This document shows positions 8,312-16,971 of a stretch of 64,000 nt of DNA, piece after piece. Within the stretch, counting starts at the first letter, position 1; the number at the start of each line of letters is the position of its first letter. A program made the position numbers and the translations under genes. The notes beneath the pieces were generated by a model, which made no database searches, was not told the DNA's origin, and saw only the letters and a program-made list of their open reading frames with translations. Source of the DNA: Exiguobacterium sp. s124 (GTDB taxonomy: Bacteria > Bacillota > Bacilli > Exiguobacteriales > Exiguobacteriaceae); NCBI RefSeq assembly GCF_018617485.1, contig NZ_JACSKH010000002.1, positions 62,001 to 126,000 on the forward strand. The letters are read 5' to 3'.

Positions 8312-9343
8312 TTACTGACAGTCTTTATTTTTGAAATCGATGACCATCCGCCCTTGAATTTTCCCTTGCTCCATTTCTTCGAACACGTCTTGAACCTCGT
8401 GAAGGCAGCGTTTATGGACGACTGGGACAACAAGTCCCTCGGCTCCGAATTGGAAAGCCTCCTCTAAATCTTTTCGTGTCCCAACAAGCGAGCCGACGAC
8501 TTCGATTCCATCAAGCACGAGACGAGGAATATTCAAGTCCATCGTTTCGGAAGGAAGACCAACCGCGACCACTTTCCCGCAAGCACGTACCGCGTTGACG
8601 GCTGAGTTGAAGGCGACTTTTGAGACAGCTGTGACGACCGCGGCGTGTGCTCCACCAAACTTCTCTTGAACAATGTCGGACGCATCTCCCTCGGTCGATG
8701 GATTGATGGTTAGATCGGCACCACTCTCTTTGGCGAGTTCAAGCTTATCATCGTTCAAATCGACGGCGATGACGTGCGCGTTGAAGACATGTTTCGCATA
8801 TTGAATGGCCAAGTTCCCGAGACCACCACATCCGTAGATGACGACTGTCTCTCCAGGCTTCACGTCTGCCACTTTGATCGCCTTATACGTCGTGACACCG
8901 GCACACGTGATGCTCGATGCTTGTGCAGGATCCAAGCCCTCCGGCACTTTGACGGCATAATCGGCTACGACGATACTTTGTTCGGCCATGCCTCCGTCCA
9001 CACTATAGCCGGCATTTTGAACGTTTCGGCAGAACGTCTCGCGTCCCGTCGTACAATATTCACAGCGACCACATGCATGATACATCCAGGCGATGCTGAC
9101 ACGGTCCCCGACTTTTAGGCTCGTGACATCGTCCGCGATTTGAGACACAATCCCGATCCCTTCATGACCGAGCACGCGTCCTTGCACATCCCCGAAGTCA
9201 CCGGCCGCGACGTGAAGGTCCGTGTGACACACGCCACAGTACTCGACATCGACAAGCGCCTCACCCGCCTGTAATGGACGAATTTCCTTTTCAACGACTT
9301 CGATGTTGGCTTTGCTTGCTGAATTGACAACGACTGCTTTCAT
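8312..9343 (-). CDS. zinc-dependent alcohol dehydrogenase (AdhP/AdhA type)
   Basis: The 343-residue enzyme starts at the ATG at 9343 behind AAGGAG; a GTG four codons earlier is inside that site. The catalytic zinc motif is [10 protein letters not shown] (35-44), the GHEGIGIV segment follows, the structural zinc loop is [15 protein letters not shown] (about 92-106), and the NAD-binding motif is [10 protein letters not shown]. It interconverts primary alcohols and aldehydes with NAD(H), for example ethanol formation in fermentation. A partial cre-like sequence lies upstream. It forms its own unit. Confidence 0.9.
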   Translation of the reverse strand: MKAVVVNSASKANIEVVEKEIRPLQAGEALVDVEYCGVCHTDLHVAAGDFGDVQGRVLGHEGIGIVSQIADDVTSLKVGDRVSIAWMYHACGRCEYCTTGRETFCRNVQNAGYSVDGGMAEQSIVVADYAVKVPEGLDPAQASSITCAGVTTYKAIKVADVKPGETVVIYGCGGLGNLAIQYAKHVFNAHVIAVDLNDDKLELAKESGADLTINPSTEGDASDIVQEKFGGAHAAVVTAVSKVAFNSAVNAVRACGKVVAVGLPSETMDLNIPRLVLDGIEVVGSLVGTRKDLEEAFQFGAEGLVVPVVHKRCLHEVQDVFEEMEQGKIQGRMVIDFKNKDCQ

Positions 9344-9429
9344 GTCTGAACACACTCCTTGTGAGAATTTAGCGACTCTGCCGAAACAACACTCTGAATC
9401 ACACCGTCAGAATATCACAAAAAATGGAA

Positions 9430-9443
9430 TGAAAGCGCTCTAT
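9430..9443. promoter_or_regulatory. weak cre-like sequence upstream of adh and the UDG-like gene
   Basis: TGAAAGCGCTCTAT agrees with the CcpA consensus TGWAANCGNTNWCA except at the last two fixed positions. It lies between two divergent genes. The match is good in the core but incomplete. Confidence 0.3.
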
Positions 9444-9537
9444 TCTCGTATAGCATGTGTCTACAAGATGAACTTTTTTCACATGAAGATTTAGGGGAAT
9501 AGAAAGAGAAGAATCAGATGAAAGGAGTGTCATTCAC

Positions 9538-10278
9538 ATGACGCGAACAGAGTTATTCCACACATATAAATCGAAAATTTTTCAGTTATCTGATTTGGAG
9601 GAAGAGACGTTAAAAAGTGAACCGTTTTTGTTAGACCGTGATGAAAAGAAACAACTCGACATCTATTACGCACCGTTCGAATACATCAACCCGGATGCGA
9701 AAGTCGTCATCGCGGGCATCACGCCAGGCTTGTATCAGATGCGTCAGTCGTTTGAGGCGATTCGCGACTTGAAGGATGCGACAGACGAAGAGGCGCTTCG
9801 AGCCGTCAAACAACGTGGCAGTTTTTCCGGTCCAATTCGAAAGAACTTGGTGACGATGCTGGATGATTTAGATTTGCATCGTCATTTAGGAATCGGGTCC
9901 TCCCTTGATTTGTTCGGATCAGCGAACCATCTCGTACAAAATACGGCGGTACTTCCTTATCCGGTCTTTTATAAAGGGAAGAACTATAACGGGTCGAGCC
10001 CGGATATGATTCGAACGGACCTGTTTCGACCGTATGTGGAAGGAACCTTCGCTGAAGAGATGGCACATCTTCAAGACGCACTTATTTTACCGATGGGCGT
10101 AAATGTGAGGCGAGCCGTGGAATTGTTGGTGGAGCGCGGTCTCTTGAATCAGGATCGCGTTGTGAGCGGGTTCCCACACCCCTCTGGTGGAAATGGTCAT
10201 CGTCATCGCATCTTCGCCGAAAATCGAGATGCCATGAAACGACACATCGCCGAACATTTCAAGCGACATCCACTCTGA
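9538..10278 (+). CDS. uncharacterised protein resembling the uracil-DNA glycosylase superfamily
   Basis: The 246-residue protein starts at an ATG behind AAAGGAGTG. I do not recognise a named family, but it has two motifs placed like those of the uracil-DNA glycosylase fold: VVIAGITPGLYQ near residue 60, where UDGs have a water-activating G-x-(D/E/N)PG loop, and GFPHPSGGNGHRH near residue 218, where UDGs have the HPSP DNA-intercalation loop. No acidic residue sits in the first loop (GITPG), so catalysis as a UDG is doubtful. It is a single gene between adh and metN with its own terminator. Function is unknown; the superfamily link is inference. Confidence 0.55.
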   Translation: MTRTELFHTYKSKIFQLSDLEEETLKSEPFLLDRDEKKQLDIYYAPFEYINPDAKVVIAGITPGLYQMRQSFEAIRDLKDATDEEALRAVKQRGSFSGPIRKNLVTMLDDLDLHRHLGIGSSLDLFGSANHLVQNTAVLPYPVFYKGKNYNGSSPDMIRTDLFRPYVEGTFAEEMAHLQDALILPMGVNVRRAVELLVERGLLNQDRVVSGFPHPSGGNGHRHRIFAENRDAMKRHIAEHFKRHPL

Positions 10279-10297
10279 ACCGCAGTGCGGTTCTTTT
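10277..10297 (+). terminator. terminator of the UDG-like gene
   Basis: GAACCGC pairs with GCGGTTC across a 3-base loop and is followed by TTTT. It overlaps the stop codon. Confidence 0.7.
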
Positions 10298-10387
10298 CAT
10301 GTGAGCACATGACCTGACAGCGACTCTTTACTTCGCTAAAATGGTAAACGGTTGACTCACTCACGAGATGTAGAAAGGATGTCCGCC

Positions 10388-11134
10388 ATGATCACATTGT
10401 CGTCCGTCCATAAGCGTTATGGACAAGAGATGGCCGTTCGCGATGTATCGCTTCACATTCGAAAAGGTGAGATTTATGGCATCATCGGCGCAAGTGGTGC
10501 CGGCAAGTCAACGCTTCTTCGATTGATGAATGTATTAGAACGACCCGATAGTGGAAGTGTCACAGTCGATGGCGACCAGTTGACCGAACTCTCCAATCGG
10601 GAACTACGCAAGAAGCGACATCGGATCGGTATGATTTTTCAACAATTTAATCTTGTCGCCAACAAGACCGTTTTTGATAATGTCCTCGACTCATTGAAGC
10701 TCGCGAAACGACCGAAGGCGTCATGGGAGGCACGTGTGATGGAATGTCTCCAGTTTGTCGGACTTGAAGCGTATCGAGATAAATATCCTGCGCAATTAAG
10801 TGGGGGACAGAAGCAACGTGTCGCCATCGCTCGGGCACTCGCAAGTGAGCCGAATGTCCTTCTCTGCGATGAACCGACGTCCTCCCTCGACCCGAATACG
10901 ACGGCAGAAGTGCTTCGCGTCTTGCAATCGGTCAACGAACAACTCGGTGTCACCATCGTCCTCGTCACGCACGAGATGGATGTCATTCGTCAAATCTGTC
11001 ATCGTGTCACCGTCATGGCAGACGGAGCCGTTCATGAGACGATTGAACAGGAACCGACAGGCGTAGTTGCCATCGATCAGAATCCAAGTTGGTTCGTCGA
11101 ACAGCTACGGAAGGAGGGCGAACCGGATGCCTGA
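10388..11134 (+). CDS. metN: MetN-type ABC transporter ATPase lacking the C-terminal regulatory domain
   Basis: The start is the ATG at 10388, 8 bases after AAAGGA. The 248-residue ATPase has Walker A GASGAGKST (34-42), the signature LSGGQKQR, Walker B LLCDEPTSSLD and the MetN-typical KKRHRIGMIFQQFNL. It would power uptake through the adjacent MetI permease with MetQ as receptor. Classical MetN proteins are about 340 residues with a C-terminal ACT-like NIL domain that binds methionine and shuts the transporter; this one stops about 30 residues after the nucleotide-binding domain, so that feedback is probably absent. No S-box riboswitch is visible upstream, so the substrate is not secure. Confidence 0.8.
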   Translation: MITLSSVHKRYGQEMAVRDVSLHIRKGEIYGIIGASGAGKSTLLRLMNVLERPDSGSVTVDGDQLTELSNRELRKKRHRIGMIFQQFNLVANKTVFDNVLDSLKLAKRPKASWEARVMECLQFVGLEAYRDKYPAQLSGGQKQRVAIARALASEPNVLLCDEPTSSLDPNTTAEVLRVLQSVNEQLGVTIVLVTHEMDVIRQICHRVTVMADGAVHETIEQEPTGVVAIDQNPSWFVEQLRKEGEPDA

Positions 11135-11789
11135 GATCTTGTTACGCTATCAGTCTGAAATTTGGCAGTCCATCGCTGAGACGTTCATTATGGTTGGGGT
11201 ATCCATCCTCGCCGCCATCTTGGTCGGACTGCCATTAGGTACGTGGCTTTACCTCTCACGTAAAGGACAGCTGTTAGAGAACCAAATCGTCTTCTCCGTC
11301 CTCAACTTGGTTGTGAATATCGTCCGGTCATTCCCGTTCTTGTTACTCGTCGTGTTTTTGATTCCATTTACACGGCTGATCATCGGGACGGCCATCGGTA
11401 CAGCGGCAGCGACCGTACCGCTCTCCATCATTGCTATCGCGCATTATGCGCGCCTCGTCGAACAGTCATTGATTGATGTTCCGCGCGGTGTCGTTGAAGC
11501 GGCGCTCTCGATGGGGGCATCGGTGAAAGACATCATCTTCAAGTTTCTTTACGTCGAAGCCAGATCCGGTCTCGTCCTCGGATTGACGACATCCATCATC
11601 AGCTTTATCTCGTACTCGACAATCATGGGGGTCGTCGGGGGCGGTGGCATCGGTGACTTTGCCATCCGTTACGGGTATCAGCAATTTCAGACAGAACTCA
11701 TGCTCTATATGATTCTCATCATGCTCGTCTTCGTGCAGTTGATCCAATTCACGGGCACGACCGTGGCACGAATCATCGACAAACGCTAA
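11127..11789 (+). CDS. metI: MetI-type ABC transporter permease
   Basis: The 220-residue membrane protein starts at the ATG at 11127, overlapping metN by 8 bases, behind GGAGGG. It has about five hydrophobic segments and the conserved permease loop ARLVEQSLIDVPRGVVEAALSMGAS that docks with the ATPase, with the MetI-typical IMGVVGGGGIGDFAIRYGYQQFQ region split around it. It forms the channel of the NlpA/MetQ-dependent transporter. The tight coupling with metN and metQ makes the operon assignment firm. Confidence 0.88.
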   Translation: MPEILLRYQSEIWQSIAETFIMVGVSILAAILVGLPLGTWLYLSRKGQLLENQIVFSVLNLVVNIVRSFPFLLLVVFLIPFTRLIIGTAIGTAAATVPLSIIAIAHYARLVEQSLIDVPRGVVEAALSMGASVKDIIFKFLYVEARSGLVLGLTTSIISFISYSTIMGVVGGGGIGDFAIRYGYQQFQTELMLYMILIMLVFVQLIQFTGTTVARIIDKR

Positions 11790-11809
11790 ACAGAAAGTAG
11801 GAAATGAAT

Positions 11810-12625
11810 ATGAAAAAATTGATGGCACTTTTTGCCTCACTCACACTCGTCCTCGCAGCATGCGGGAACGATACAGAAACACAAACGGAGCAATCGAACA
11901 AACCACAGACATTGAAAGTCGCATCACTCATCCCACCGATGACAGATATGCTTGAAATCGCAAAAGAACAGCTCGCAGAAGAGAACATCGAACTCGAAAT
12001 CGTTGTCCTCGGAGACAATGTCCAACCGAACTCGGCACTTGCGGCGAAAGAAGTCGATGCGAACTTCTTCCAACACGTTCCGTACATGGAAGAGTTCAAT
12101 CGTAGCAACGATGCGAATCTCGTTCCGATCGAACCAATTTACTTCGCGAACTACGGTGTATACGCGAAAAACTACGACAACATGGAAGACATCCCGGAAG
12201 GCGCGACGATTGCTATCGCTAACGACGTATCGAACATTGACCGTTCGCTCTCGCTTCTCGCACAGCATGACGTGATCGAGCTCGGGGAGAAGGAAGGTAC
12301 GTACTACACACAAGCGGATATCACATCGAATCCGAAAAACTTTAAGTTTGAAGAAGTCGACCTCTTGATGCTCGCTCGTGCGTACGATGATGTCGACGCC
12401 GTCTTGATGACACCGGCTTACGCGGCACCGCTCGGTTTGACGCCGAAGAGTGACGCACTTCTAACAGAAGGTGTCGAGAACGACTTCGCGATCACACTCG
12501 TCGCACGTGAAGACAACCAGGACGACGAAGCCATCCAAAAACTCGGCGAAGCGCTCACGAGTGACGAAGTCCGTGCATTCTTAGAAGAAAACTATGCAGA
12601 AACAGCGATTCCAGCGTTTGAATAA
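11810..12625 (+). CDS. metQ: MetQ/NlpA-family substrate-binding lipoprotein
   Basis: The second of two close ATGs (11810) is chosen because AGGA lies 7 bases before it. Residues 1-18 are a lipoprotein signal ending in the lipobox LVLAAC, so the mature protein is anchored by Cys18 or nearby on the outer membrane face. The rest is the NlpA fold (DANFFQHVPYMEEFN, PIYFANYGVYAKNY). In methionine-binding members a PNDPSN-type segment lines the pocket; here it reads ANDVSNIDRS, so ligand preference may differ. It ends the metNIQ operon. Confidence 0.85.
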   Translation: MKKLMALFASLTLVLAACGNDTETQTEQSNKPQTLKVASLIPPMTDMLEIAKEQLAEENIELEIVVLGDNVQPNSALAAKEVDANFFQHVPYMEEFNRSNDANLVPIEPIYFANYGVYAKNYDNMEDIPEGATIAIANDVSNIDRSLSLLAQHDVIELGEKEGTYYTQADITSNPKNFKFEEVDLLMLARAYDDVDAVLMTPAYAAPLGLTPKSDALLTEGVENDFAITLVAREDNQDDEAIQKLGEALTSDEVRAFLEENYAETAIPAFE

Positions 12626-12658
12626 AAAAGATTGAGCCTCGTCGGCTCAATCTTTTTT
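12625..12658. terminator. bidirectional terminator between metQ and the aldo/keto reductase gene
   Basis: A 14-bp stem (AAAAAGATTGAGCC with its complement) and 5-base loop, flanked by A and T runs. It overlaps both convergent stop codons. Confidence 0.9.
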
Positions 12659-13493
12659 AGTATTCTTCGTATTCTCGCGGGTCCTGGTCATCGATGCGAC
12701 CATCCGGTTTCGTCAACGCATTGAGTGTCTCCATCTCTTCCTCGGACAATTCGAAGTTGAAGACATCGAGATTCTCTTTCTGATGCAACTCGCTAGACGA
12801 GCGGGCGAGCGGAATCACACCGAGTTGGATATGCCAGCGCAAGATGACTTGAGAGACGCTCTTCCCTTTTTGTTTCGCGAGCTCTGTGATCTTCTCGTCA
12901 TGGATGACCGTACGGGCGCGACTGAGCGGGCTCCATGCCTCTGTGATGATACCACGCTCCTTGTCAGCTTGACGTTGCTCGACTTGCGAGAAGTACGGGT
13001 GTAGCTCGATTTGGTTGATGACCGGTGTCTCTCCGGTCTCTTCGATCAAGCGGTCAAGGTGCTCCGGCATAAAGTTCGAGACCCCGATGGAGCGGATCCA
13101 TCCGTTTTTCTTCGCCTGAATCAAGGCGCGCCACGCCTCGACGTATTTATCTTGTTTCGGGTTTGGCCAATGCAAGAGGAACATATCCCAATAATCGAGG
13201 TTTGCCCGATACAGGGACTCCCGAATCATCTCGAGTGCCTGGTCATAGTCATAATATTGCGCACGCAATTTTGATGTTAAGAAAAGCTGCTCACGCGGGA
13301 TGCCGGATTGGCGAACCGCCTCACCGACAGCACCTTCATTATCGTAACGAATCGCCGAATCGATGAGTCGATACCCGTTTCGGATCGCGCACGTCATCGC
13401 GTCGACGCCTGCCTCGCCTTTCAAATAAACCGTCCCGAGCCCAATCGCCGGAATCTCATAACCGTCATGTAACTTGATTGTTGGAATACCCAT
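12657..13493 (-). CDS. aldo/keto reductase
   Basis: The 278-residue enzyme starts at the ATG at 13493 behind GGGGAGG. It has the AKR start DGYEIPAIGLGTV, the catalytic tetrad in LIDSAIRYDNE (Asp and Tyr), LTSKL (Lys) and FLLHWP (His), and the NADPH-binding end PLARSSSELHQKEN. It reduces aldehydes or ketones with NADPH; methylglyoxal is a common substrate for this Bacillus branch, but the physiological one is not shown. A sigma-B-like promoter lies upstream, suggesting stress induction. Confidence 0.88.
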   Translation of the reverse strand: MGIPTIKLHDGYEIPAIGLGTVYLKGEAGVDAMTCAIRNGYRLIDSAIRYDNEGAVGEAVRQSGIPREQLFLTSKLRAQYYDYDQALEMIRESLYRANLDYWDMFLLHWPNPKQDKYVEAWRALIQAKKNGWIRSIGVSNFMPEHLDRLIEETGETPVINQIELHPYFSQVEQRQADKERGIITEAWSPLSRARTVIHDEKITELAKQKGKSVSQVILRWHIQLGVIPLARSSSELHQKENLDVFNFELSEEEMETLNALTKPDGRIDDQDPREYEEY

Positions 13494-13531
13494 CAAATGC
13501 CTCCCCATTCAAAATCCGTTCTCTTCTCCGC

Positions 13532-13557
13532 TATTCCACTTTCCTCGGAAATGAAAC
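13532..13557 (-). promoter_or_regulatory. possible sigma-B-type promoter of the aldo/keto reductase gene
   Basis: On the minus strand GTTTCA and GGAATA are spaced by 14 bases, close to the sigma-B pattern GTTTAA-N14-GGGTAT (5 of 6 and 3-4 of 6 matches). It lies 38 bases before the start codon. Confidence 0.35.
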
Positions 13558-13571
13558 GTTTGAATGTGAGG

Positions 13572-14534
13572 TCAACGACGAAATGCTTTAATCAAACCTT
13601 CGACCAAATCGAGGATACATACGATGATGATGGTGAGTAAGACACCCCATACGCCCCAACGACTAATCGTTCCGATATCAATGTTGATTTGCTCAGCAAT
13701 CAATGAGAGGGCATTAGAAGAAATCAAATCAGGTTGCAGTAAAATGAGCGCCGTGACGACAATCCACATGATATTGAAGAGCGCGTTCCATAAGGCGAGC
13801 GGCTTCGTCCAATTTCGTACGATCCATTTGTAAATGGCGATGGCGATGCCGAAGGCGGCTAAAGCGATGACGAGCGGTAAGAATCGATCCAAGACCGACG
13901 GATTGAGTAGCGGGTAGGATTCGCCATCCGTGACGACGCGAATCAACTTTTCGGCGTTGACGTATAATACGACCATCAAAACGGTGGCGACAACATCAAA
14001 CAGGATCGAACCAAAAGAGATTGAGGTCGAACGGGGTTTCACTTTCTTGAGTTGCTCAGGTTTCCAACTAGAGAAGGGGACTTCGCCCTCAGGTACGGCG
14101 CGTTCGATGATGAAGAATGTGAGGGTGATCCAAAATAGCGTCTGGACAACGACGTTGAAGATGGCGGCTACGATTTGAAGGAATGCTTGAATCAAGAATT
14201 GACTCCAAGACGTATCATCAATTGGGTTGGTCAAATAACCGATAATCGAGAGAATCGTGATGACCGTGACGGCAATCGGTAAAACGATCTTGATGATGTT
14301 CACATACTGTGTGAAGAGGGCGGGGCCGATGAGATAGAGCGGTCGGTTCGCATAGCGAGCAGCGAGAACATGAGGGTCGCCGAGCTGGCGCAACGCTTCA
14401 AATAAAGCCGTTTCAGACGGGTCATTTCCGGTCATGTCATCGATGGTTGACTCCAATTCCAGTGCGACGTCTTGACGCATCGACTCCGGGATTCGAGAGG
14501 TGACTTCATCGATATACACATTACGAAGATTCAT
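13572..14534 (-). CDS. HAAS-domain multi-pass membrane protein paired with PadR
   Basis: The start is the ATG at 14534, 8 bases after GAAGGAGG; an ATG two codons earlier touches that site. The 320-residue protein begins with a short soluble helical domain (about 1-70, with VALELESTIDDMT and ALRQLGDP) of the HAAS/DUF1700 type, followed by six or seven hydrophobic segments. Genes of this kind are commonly coupled to a PadR regulator gene, as here, where the two overlap by 14 bases. The HAAS domain is thought to mediate signalling or assembly; the transported or sensed molecule is unknown. Confidence 0.7.
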   Translation of the reverse strand: MNLRNVYIDEVTSRIPESMRQDVALELESTIDDMTGNDPSETALFEALRQLGDPHVLAARYANRPLYLIGPALFTQYVNIIKIVLPIAVTVITILSIIGYLTNPIDDTSWSQFLIQAFLQIVAAIFNVVVQTLFWITLTFFIIERAVPEGEVPFSSWKPEQLKKVKPRSTSISFGSILFDVVATVLMVVLYVNAEKLIRVVTDGESYPLLNPSVLDRFLPLVIALAAFGIAIAIYKWIVRNWTKPLALWNALFNIMWIVVTALILLQPDLISSNALSLIAEQINIDIGTISRWGVWGVLLTIIIVCILDLVEGLIKAFRR

Positions 14535-14868
14535 GATCATTTCCTCCTTCGATTAAACGGGTTAACGTCTTCGACATGTTCATCCATTCCACATACAACT
14601 CATTCAAAATGTCCATTCCGTCCCTACTGAGCACATAGTACTTGCGTGGTCGACTCTCCGTCGTATCCCAGGAACTCGTGACGAGTCCTTGCTTTTCAAG
14701 TCGACGCAAGAGCGGATAGAGCGTACTCTGATCGATGTTGATCTCGGCATCAAGTAACGCCTGGACGAGCGAGTAGCCATACTGTGGCGTCTTCAACTGA
14801 CTGAGCACTGCAATCGTCAACGTGCCGCGCCGCAATTCTGTCACTAACGAGGCTTTTACATCGGACAT
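14521..14868 (-). CDS. PadR family transcriptional regulator
   Basis: The 115-residue protein starts at an ATG behind GAAGGAGG. It shows the PadR winged helix: ELRRGTLTIAVLSQLKTPQYGYSLV is split by short loops, then IDQSTLYPLLRRLEKQGLV and the wing ESRPRKYYVLSRDG. Small PadR proteins repress their own operon and the partner membrane gene and release DNA on ligand binding. The start of the membrane gene lies inside its 3' end, so the two are one operon. The promoter carries a direct repeat that would suit self-repression. Confidence 0.88.
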   Translation of the reverse strand: MSDVKASLVTELRRGTLTIAVLSQLKTPQYGYSLVQALLDAEINIDQSTLYPLLRRLEKQGLVTSSWDTTESRPRKYYVLSRDGMDILNELYVEWMNMSKTLTRLIEGGNDHESS

Positions 14869-14905
14869 TTCTTCGCCTCCTTCATTCGTTCTTCTTTATA
14901 CTGTA

Positions 14906-14935
14906 TATCATACACTATAAGTTATCATACATCAA
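14906..14935 (-). promoter_or_regulatory. padR promoter with repeated operator-like motif
   Basis: On the minus strand TTGATG (14930-14935) and TATGAT (14907-14912) are separated by exactly 17 bases. The plus-strand motif TATCATACA occurs twice, at 14906-14914 and 14923-14931, overlapping the -10 and the -35. This placement fits an autorepressor site for the PadR protein. Confidence 0.6.
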
Positions 14936-14996
14936 TGCGAATAAAAGATGTTGAGTCATTTCCTGATTTTGGGATAATGAAGAAGAGGTGATGTTC

Positions 14997-15398
14997 ATGA
15001 AGTGGTGGTGGATGGTTGGAAGTATGGTGATGGTCAGTTTGTTGATCATCAATGCGGAGTGGTATGGGAATGCGGCGACATTTGGAGTGCCAATCGGATG
15101 GATGATCACAATCTTGGTCTTGGCCCAGTTTCGAAAGCCAACGTCGACTCGTTGGGTTGTGTTGTTTGGGGTGATCAGCGTAAGCATTGGAATCGTGTTA
15201 TCCGTACCGGGTTATTCGGTAGCGGAAGCGAAAGAGACGTTGAATAAAACGTACGATGACGTGACGTACATGGAAAGCGTACCGACGACCGGGGCAGAAT
15301 GGAACCCATTCACGCCTCGGGTAGGCTATCGGTTTGAGACGAGGAGAGGGGAATCGATCTTATTCATCCCGGATTCGGGGAAAACATTTGAACTGTAA
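14997..15398 (+). CDS. small membrane protein of unknown function
   Basis: I do not recognise this gene. The start at 14997 is favoured by GAGGTG at 14985-14990. The 133-residue product has three N-terminal hydrophobic segments (roughly 3-22, 30-46, 56-75), then a soluble C-terminal part of about 60 residues that includes AEWNPFTPRVGYRFETRRGE. It is transcribed away from padR and converges on ahpF. No domain, metal site or catalytic motif is apparent. Confidence 0.6.
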   Translation: MKWWWMVGSMVMVSLLIINAEWYGNAATFGVPIGWMITILVLAQFRKPTSTRWVVLFGVISVSIGIVLSVPGYSVAEAKETLNKTYDDVTYMESVPTTGAEWNPFTPRVGYRFETRRGESILFIPDSGKTFEL

Positions 15399-15399
15399 A

Positions 15400-15433
15400 A
15401 AAGACTCGCCCTCTATGATGAGTGCGAGTCTTT
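15400..15433. terminator. terminator of the ahpCF operon, usable in both directions
   Basis: AAAGACTCGC and GCGAGTCTTT form a 10-bp stem with a 14-base loop, preceded by an A run that gives a T tract for the minus strand. Confidence 0.75.
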
Positions 15434-15436
15434 GTG

Positions 15437-16960
15437 TTAGTTGCGAATCATATAGTCGAAGGCGCCGAGTGCGGCTGTCGCACCAGAACCCATCGAGATG
15501 ATGATTTGTTTGTAGGCGCTGTTCGTACAGTCTCCTGCAGCGAACACACCTGGGACGTTCGTCGCGCCATGACGGTCGACGACGATTTCCCCGAAGTTGT
15601 TGCGTTCGACCGAGTCGAGCCAGTCCGTGTTCGGGACGAGACCGATTTGGACGAAGACGCCTTCAAGTTCGACATGATGTGACTCGTTTGTCTCACGAGA
15701 CACATACGAGATCCCGTTCACTTTGTCCGTACCCGTGATTTCTGTCGTCTGAGCGTTCGTGATGACAGTCACGTTCGGGAGGCTGTGAAGTCGGTCTTGA
15801 AGCACTTGGTCGGCCTTGAGCTCAGAAGCGAACTCGAGGACCGTCACGTGTTTGACGATACCAGCGAGGTCGATGGCCGCTTCAATCCCAGAGTTACCGC
15901 CACCGATGACCGCGACACGTTTCCCTTCGAAAAGAGGACCGTCACAGTGCGGGCAGTAAGCGACACCTTTGTTTTTGAACTCCGCCTCACCTGGGACGTT
16001 GACGTTACGCCAGCGTGCACCGGTTGAGAGGATGACACTCTTACTCTTCAAGACAGCGCCGTTTTCGAGTTCGATTTCGACGAGGTCATTTTTCTCAAGA
16101 CGCTTCGCGCGTTGGAGGTTCATGACGTCGATGCCGTACTCTTTGACGTGCTCTTCTAGACTTGCGACGAGTTTTGGACCTTCTGTATATGCGGTACCGA
16201 TGAAGTTCTCGATGCCCATCGTGTCCATCACTTGGCCACCGAAGCGCTCCGCGATGATTCCGGTACGGATTCCTTTACGAGCCGCGTATACGGCAGCACT
16301 CGCACCAGCCGGACCGCCACCGACGACGAGGACGTCGTACGGGTCTTTGTCCGAGAACGCAGAGGCGTCAGGACCTGTACCGAGTTTTGCTAAAATCTCT
16401 TCGAGTGACATCCGACCGTTACCGAACGATTCTCCGTTCAAGAAGACCGTCGGGACAGCCATGATCTCTTTCACTTCCACTTCATCCTTGAACGCGGCTC
16501 CGTCGATCATCGTGTGGGTGATGTTCGGGTTGAGGACGCTCATGACGTTTAGCGCTTGCACGACGTCAGGGCAGTTGTGGCAGCTGAGGCTGATGTATGA
16601 CTCGAAGTGATACGTACCTTCGATGTTTTGAATCTGTTTGATCGTGTCCGCATCGACTTTCGGTGCGCGCCCGCTCACTTGGAGGAGGGCGAGGACGAGT
16701 GATGTGAACTCATGTCCGAGTGGAATCCCCGCGAAGACGATTCCTGTCTCTTCAGACGGACGATTCACGCTGAAGCTCGGTGTACGCTCGAGTGTCGCGC
16801 GTTCGACCGAGATACGTGATGACATGCTGGCGAGTTCGTTGACGAGCTCGAGCATCTCGTTTGAGACTTTGTCTTCCCCAGCGCTCACACGGAGGACGAC
16901 ATCGCCCTCCATGAGCTGGAGATATTGGTCGAGCTGTTGTTTAATCGCTGCTTCTAACAT
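15437..16960 (-). CDS. ahpF: alkyl hydroperoxide reductase subunit F (NADH:peroxiredoxin reductase)
   Basis: The 507-residue flavoprotein has an N-terminal tandem thioredoxin-fold domain with CHNC (C127/C130), then FAD binding [19 protein letters not shown], the redox-active CPHC (near 336) and the NADH motif [12 protein letters not shown], ending with the FAD segment [10 protein letters not shown]. It transfers electrons from NADH to AhpC. It lies 11 bases after ahpC, with its ribosome site AAGGAG overlapping the ahpC stop, so translation is coupled. The length is normal. Confidence 0.96.
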   Translation of the reverse strand: MLEAAIKQQLDQYLQLMEGDVVLRVSAGEDKVSNEMLELVNELASMSSRISVERATLERTPSFSVNRPSEETGIVFAGIPLGHEFTSLVLALLQVSGRAPKVDADTIKQIQNIEGTYHFESYISLSCHNCPDVVQALNVMSVLNPNITHTMIDGAAFKDEVEVKEIMAVPTVFLNGESFGNGRMSLEEILAKLGTGPDASAFSDKDPYDVLVVGGGPAGASAAVYAARKGIRTGIIAERFGGQVMDTMGIENFIGTAYTEGPKLVASLEEHVKEYGIDVMNLQRAKRLEKNDLVEIELENGAVLKSKSVILSTGARWRNVNVPGEAEFKNKGVAYCPHCDGPLFEGKRVAVIGGGNSGIEAAIDLAGIVKHVTVLEFASELKADQVLQDRLHSLPNVTVITNAQTTEITGTDKVNGISYVSRETNESHHVELEGVFVQIGLVPNTDWLDSVERNNFGEIVVDRHGATNVPGVFAAGDCTNSAYKQIIISMGSGATAALGAFDYMIRN

Positions 16961-16971
16961 GCAATCGCTCC

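Noticed and set aside
10298-10387. S-box (SAM) riboswitch before metN
   Set aside because: No S-box core motif or terminator/antiterminator is visible in the short leader.
15969-16610. 213-codon plus-strand open frame inside ahpF
   Set aside because: Antisense shadow of a conserved gene; composition is Ser/Thr-rich with no motif.
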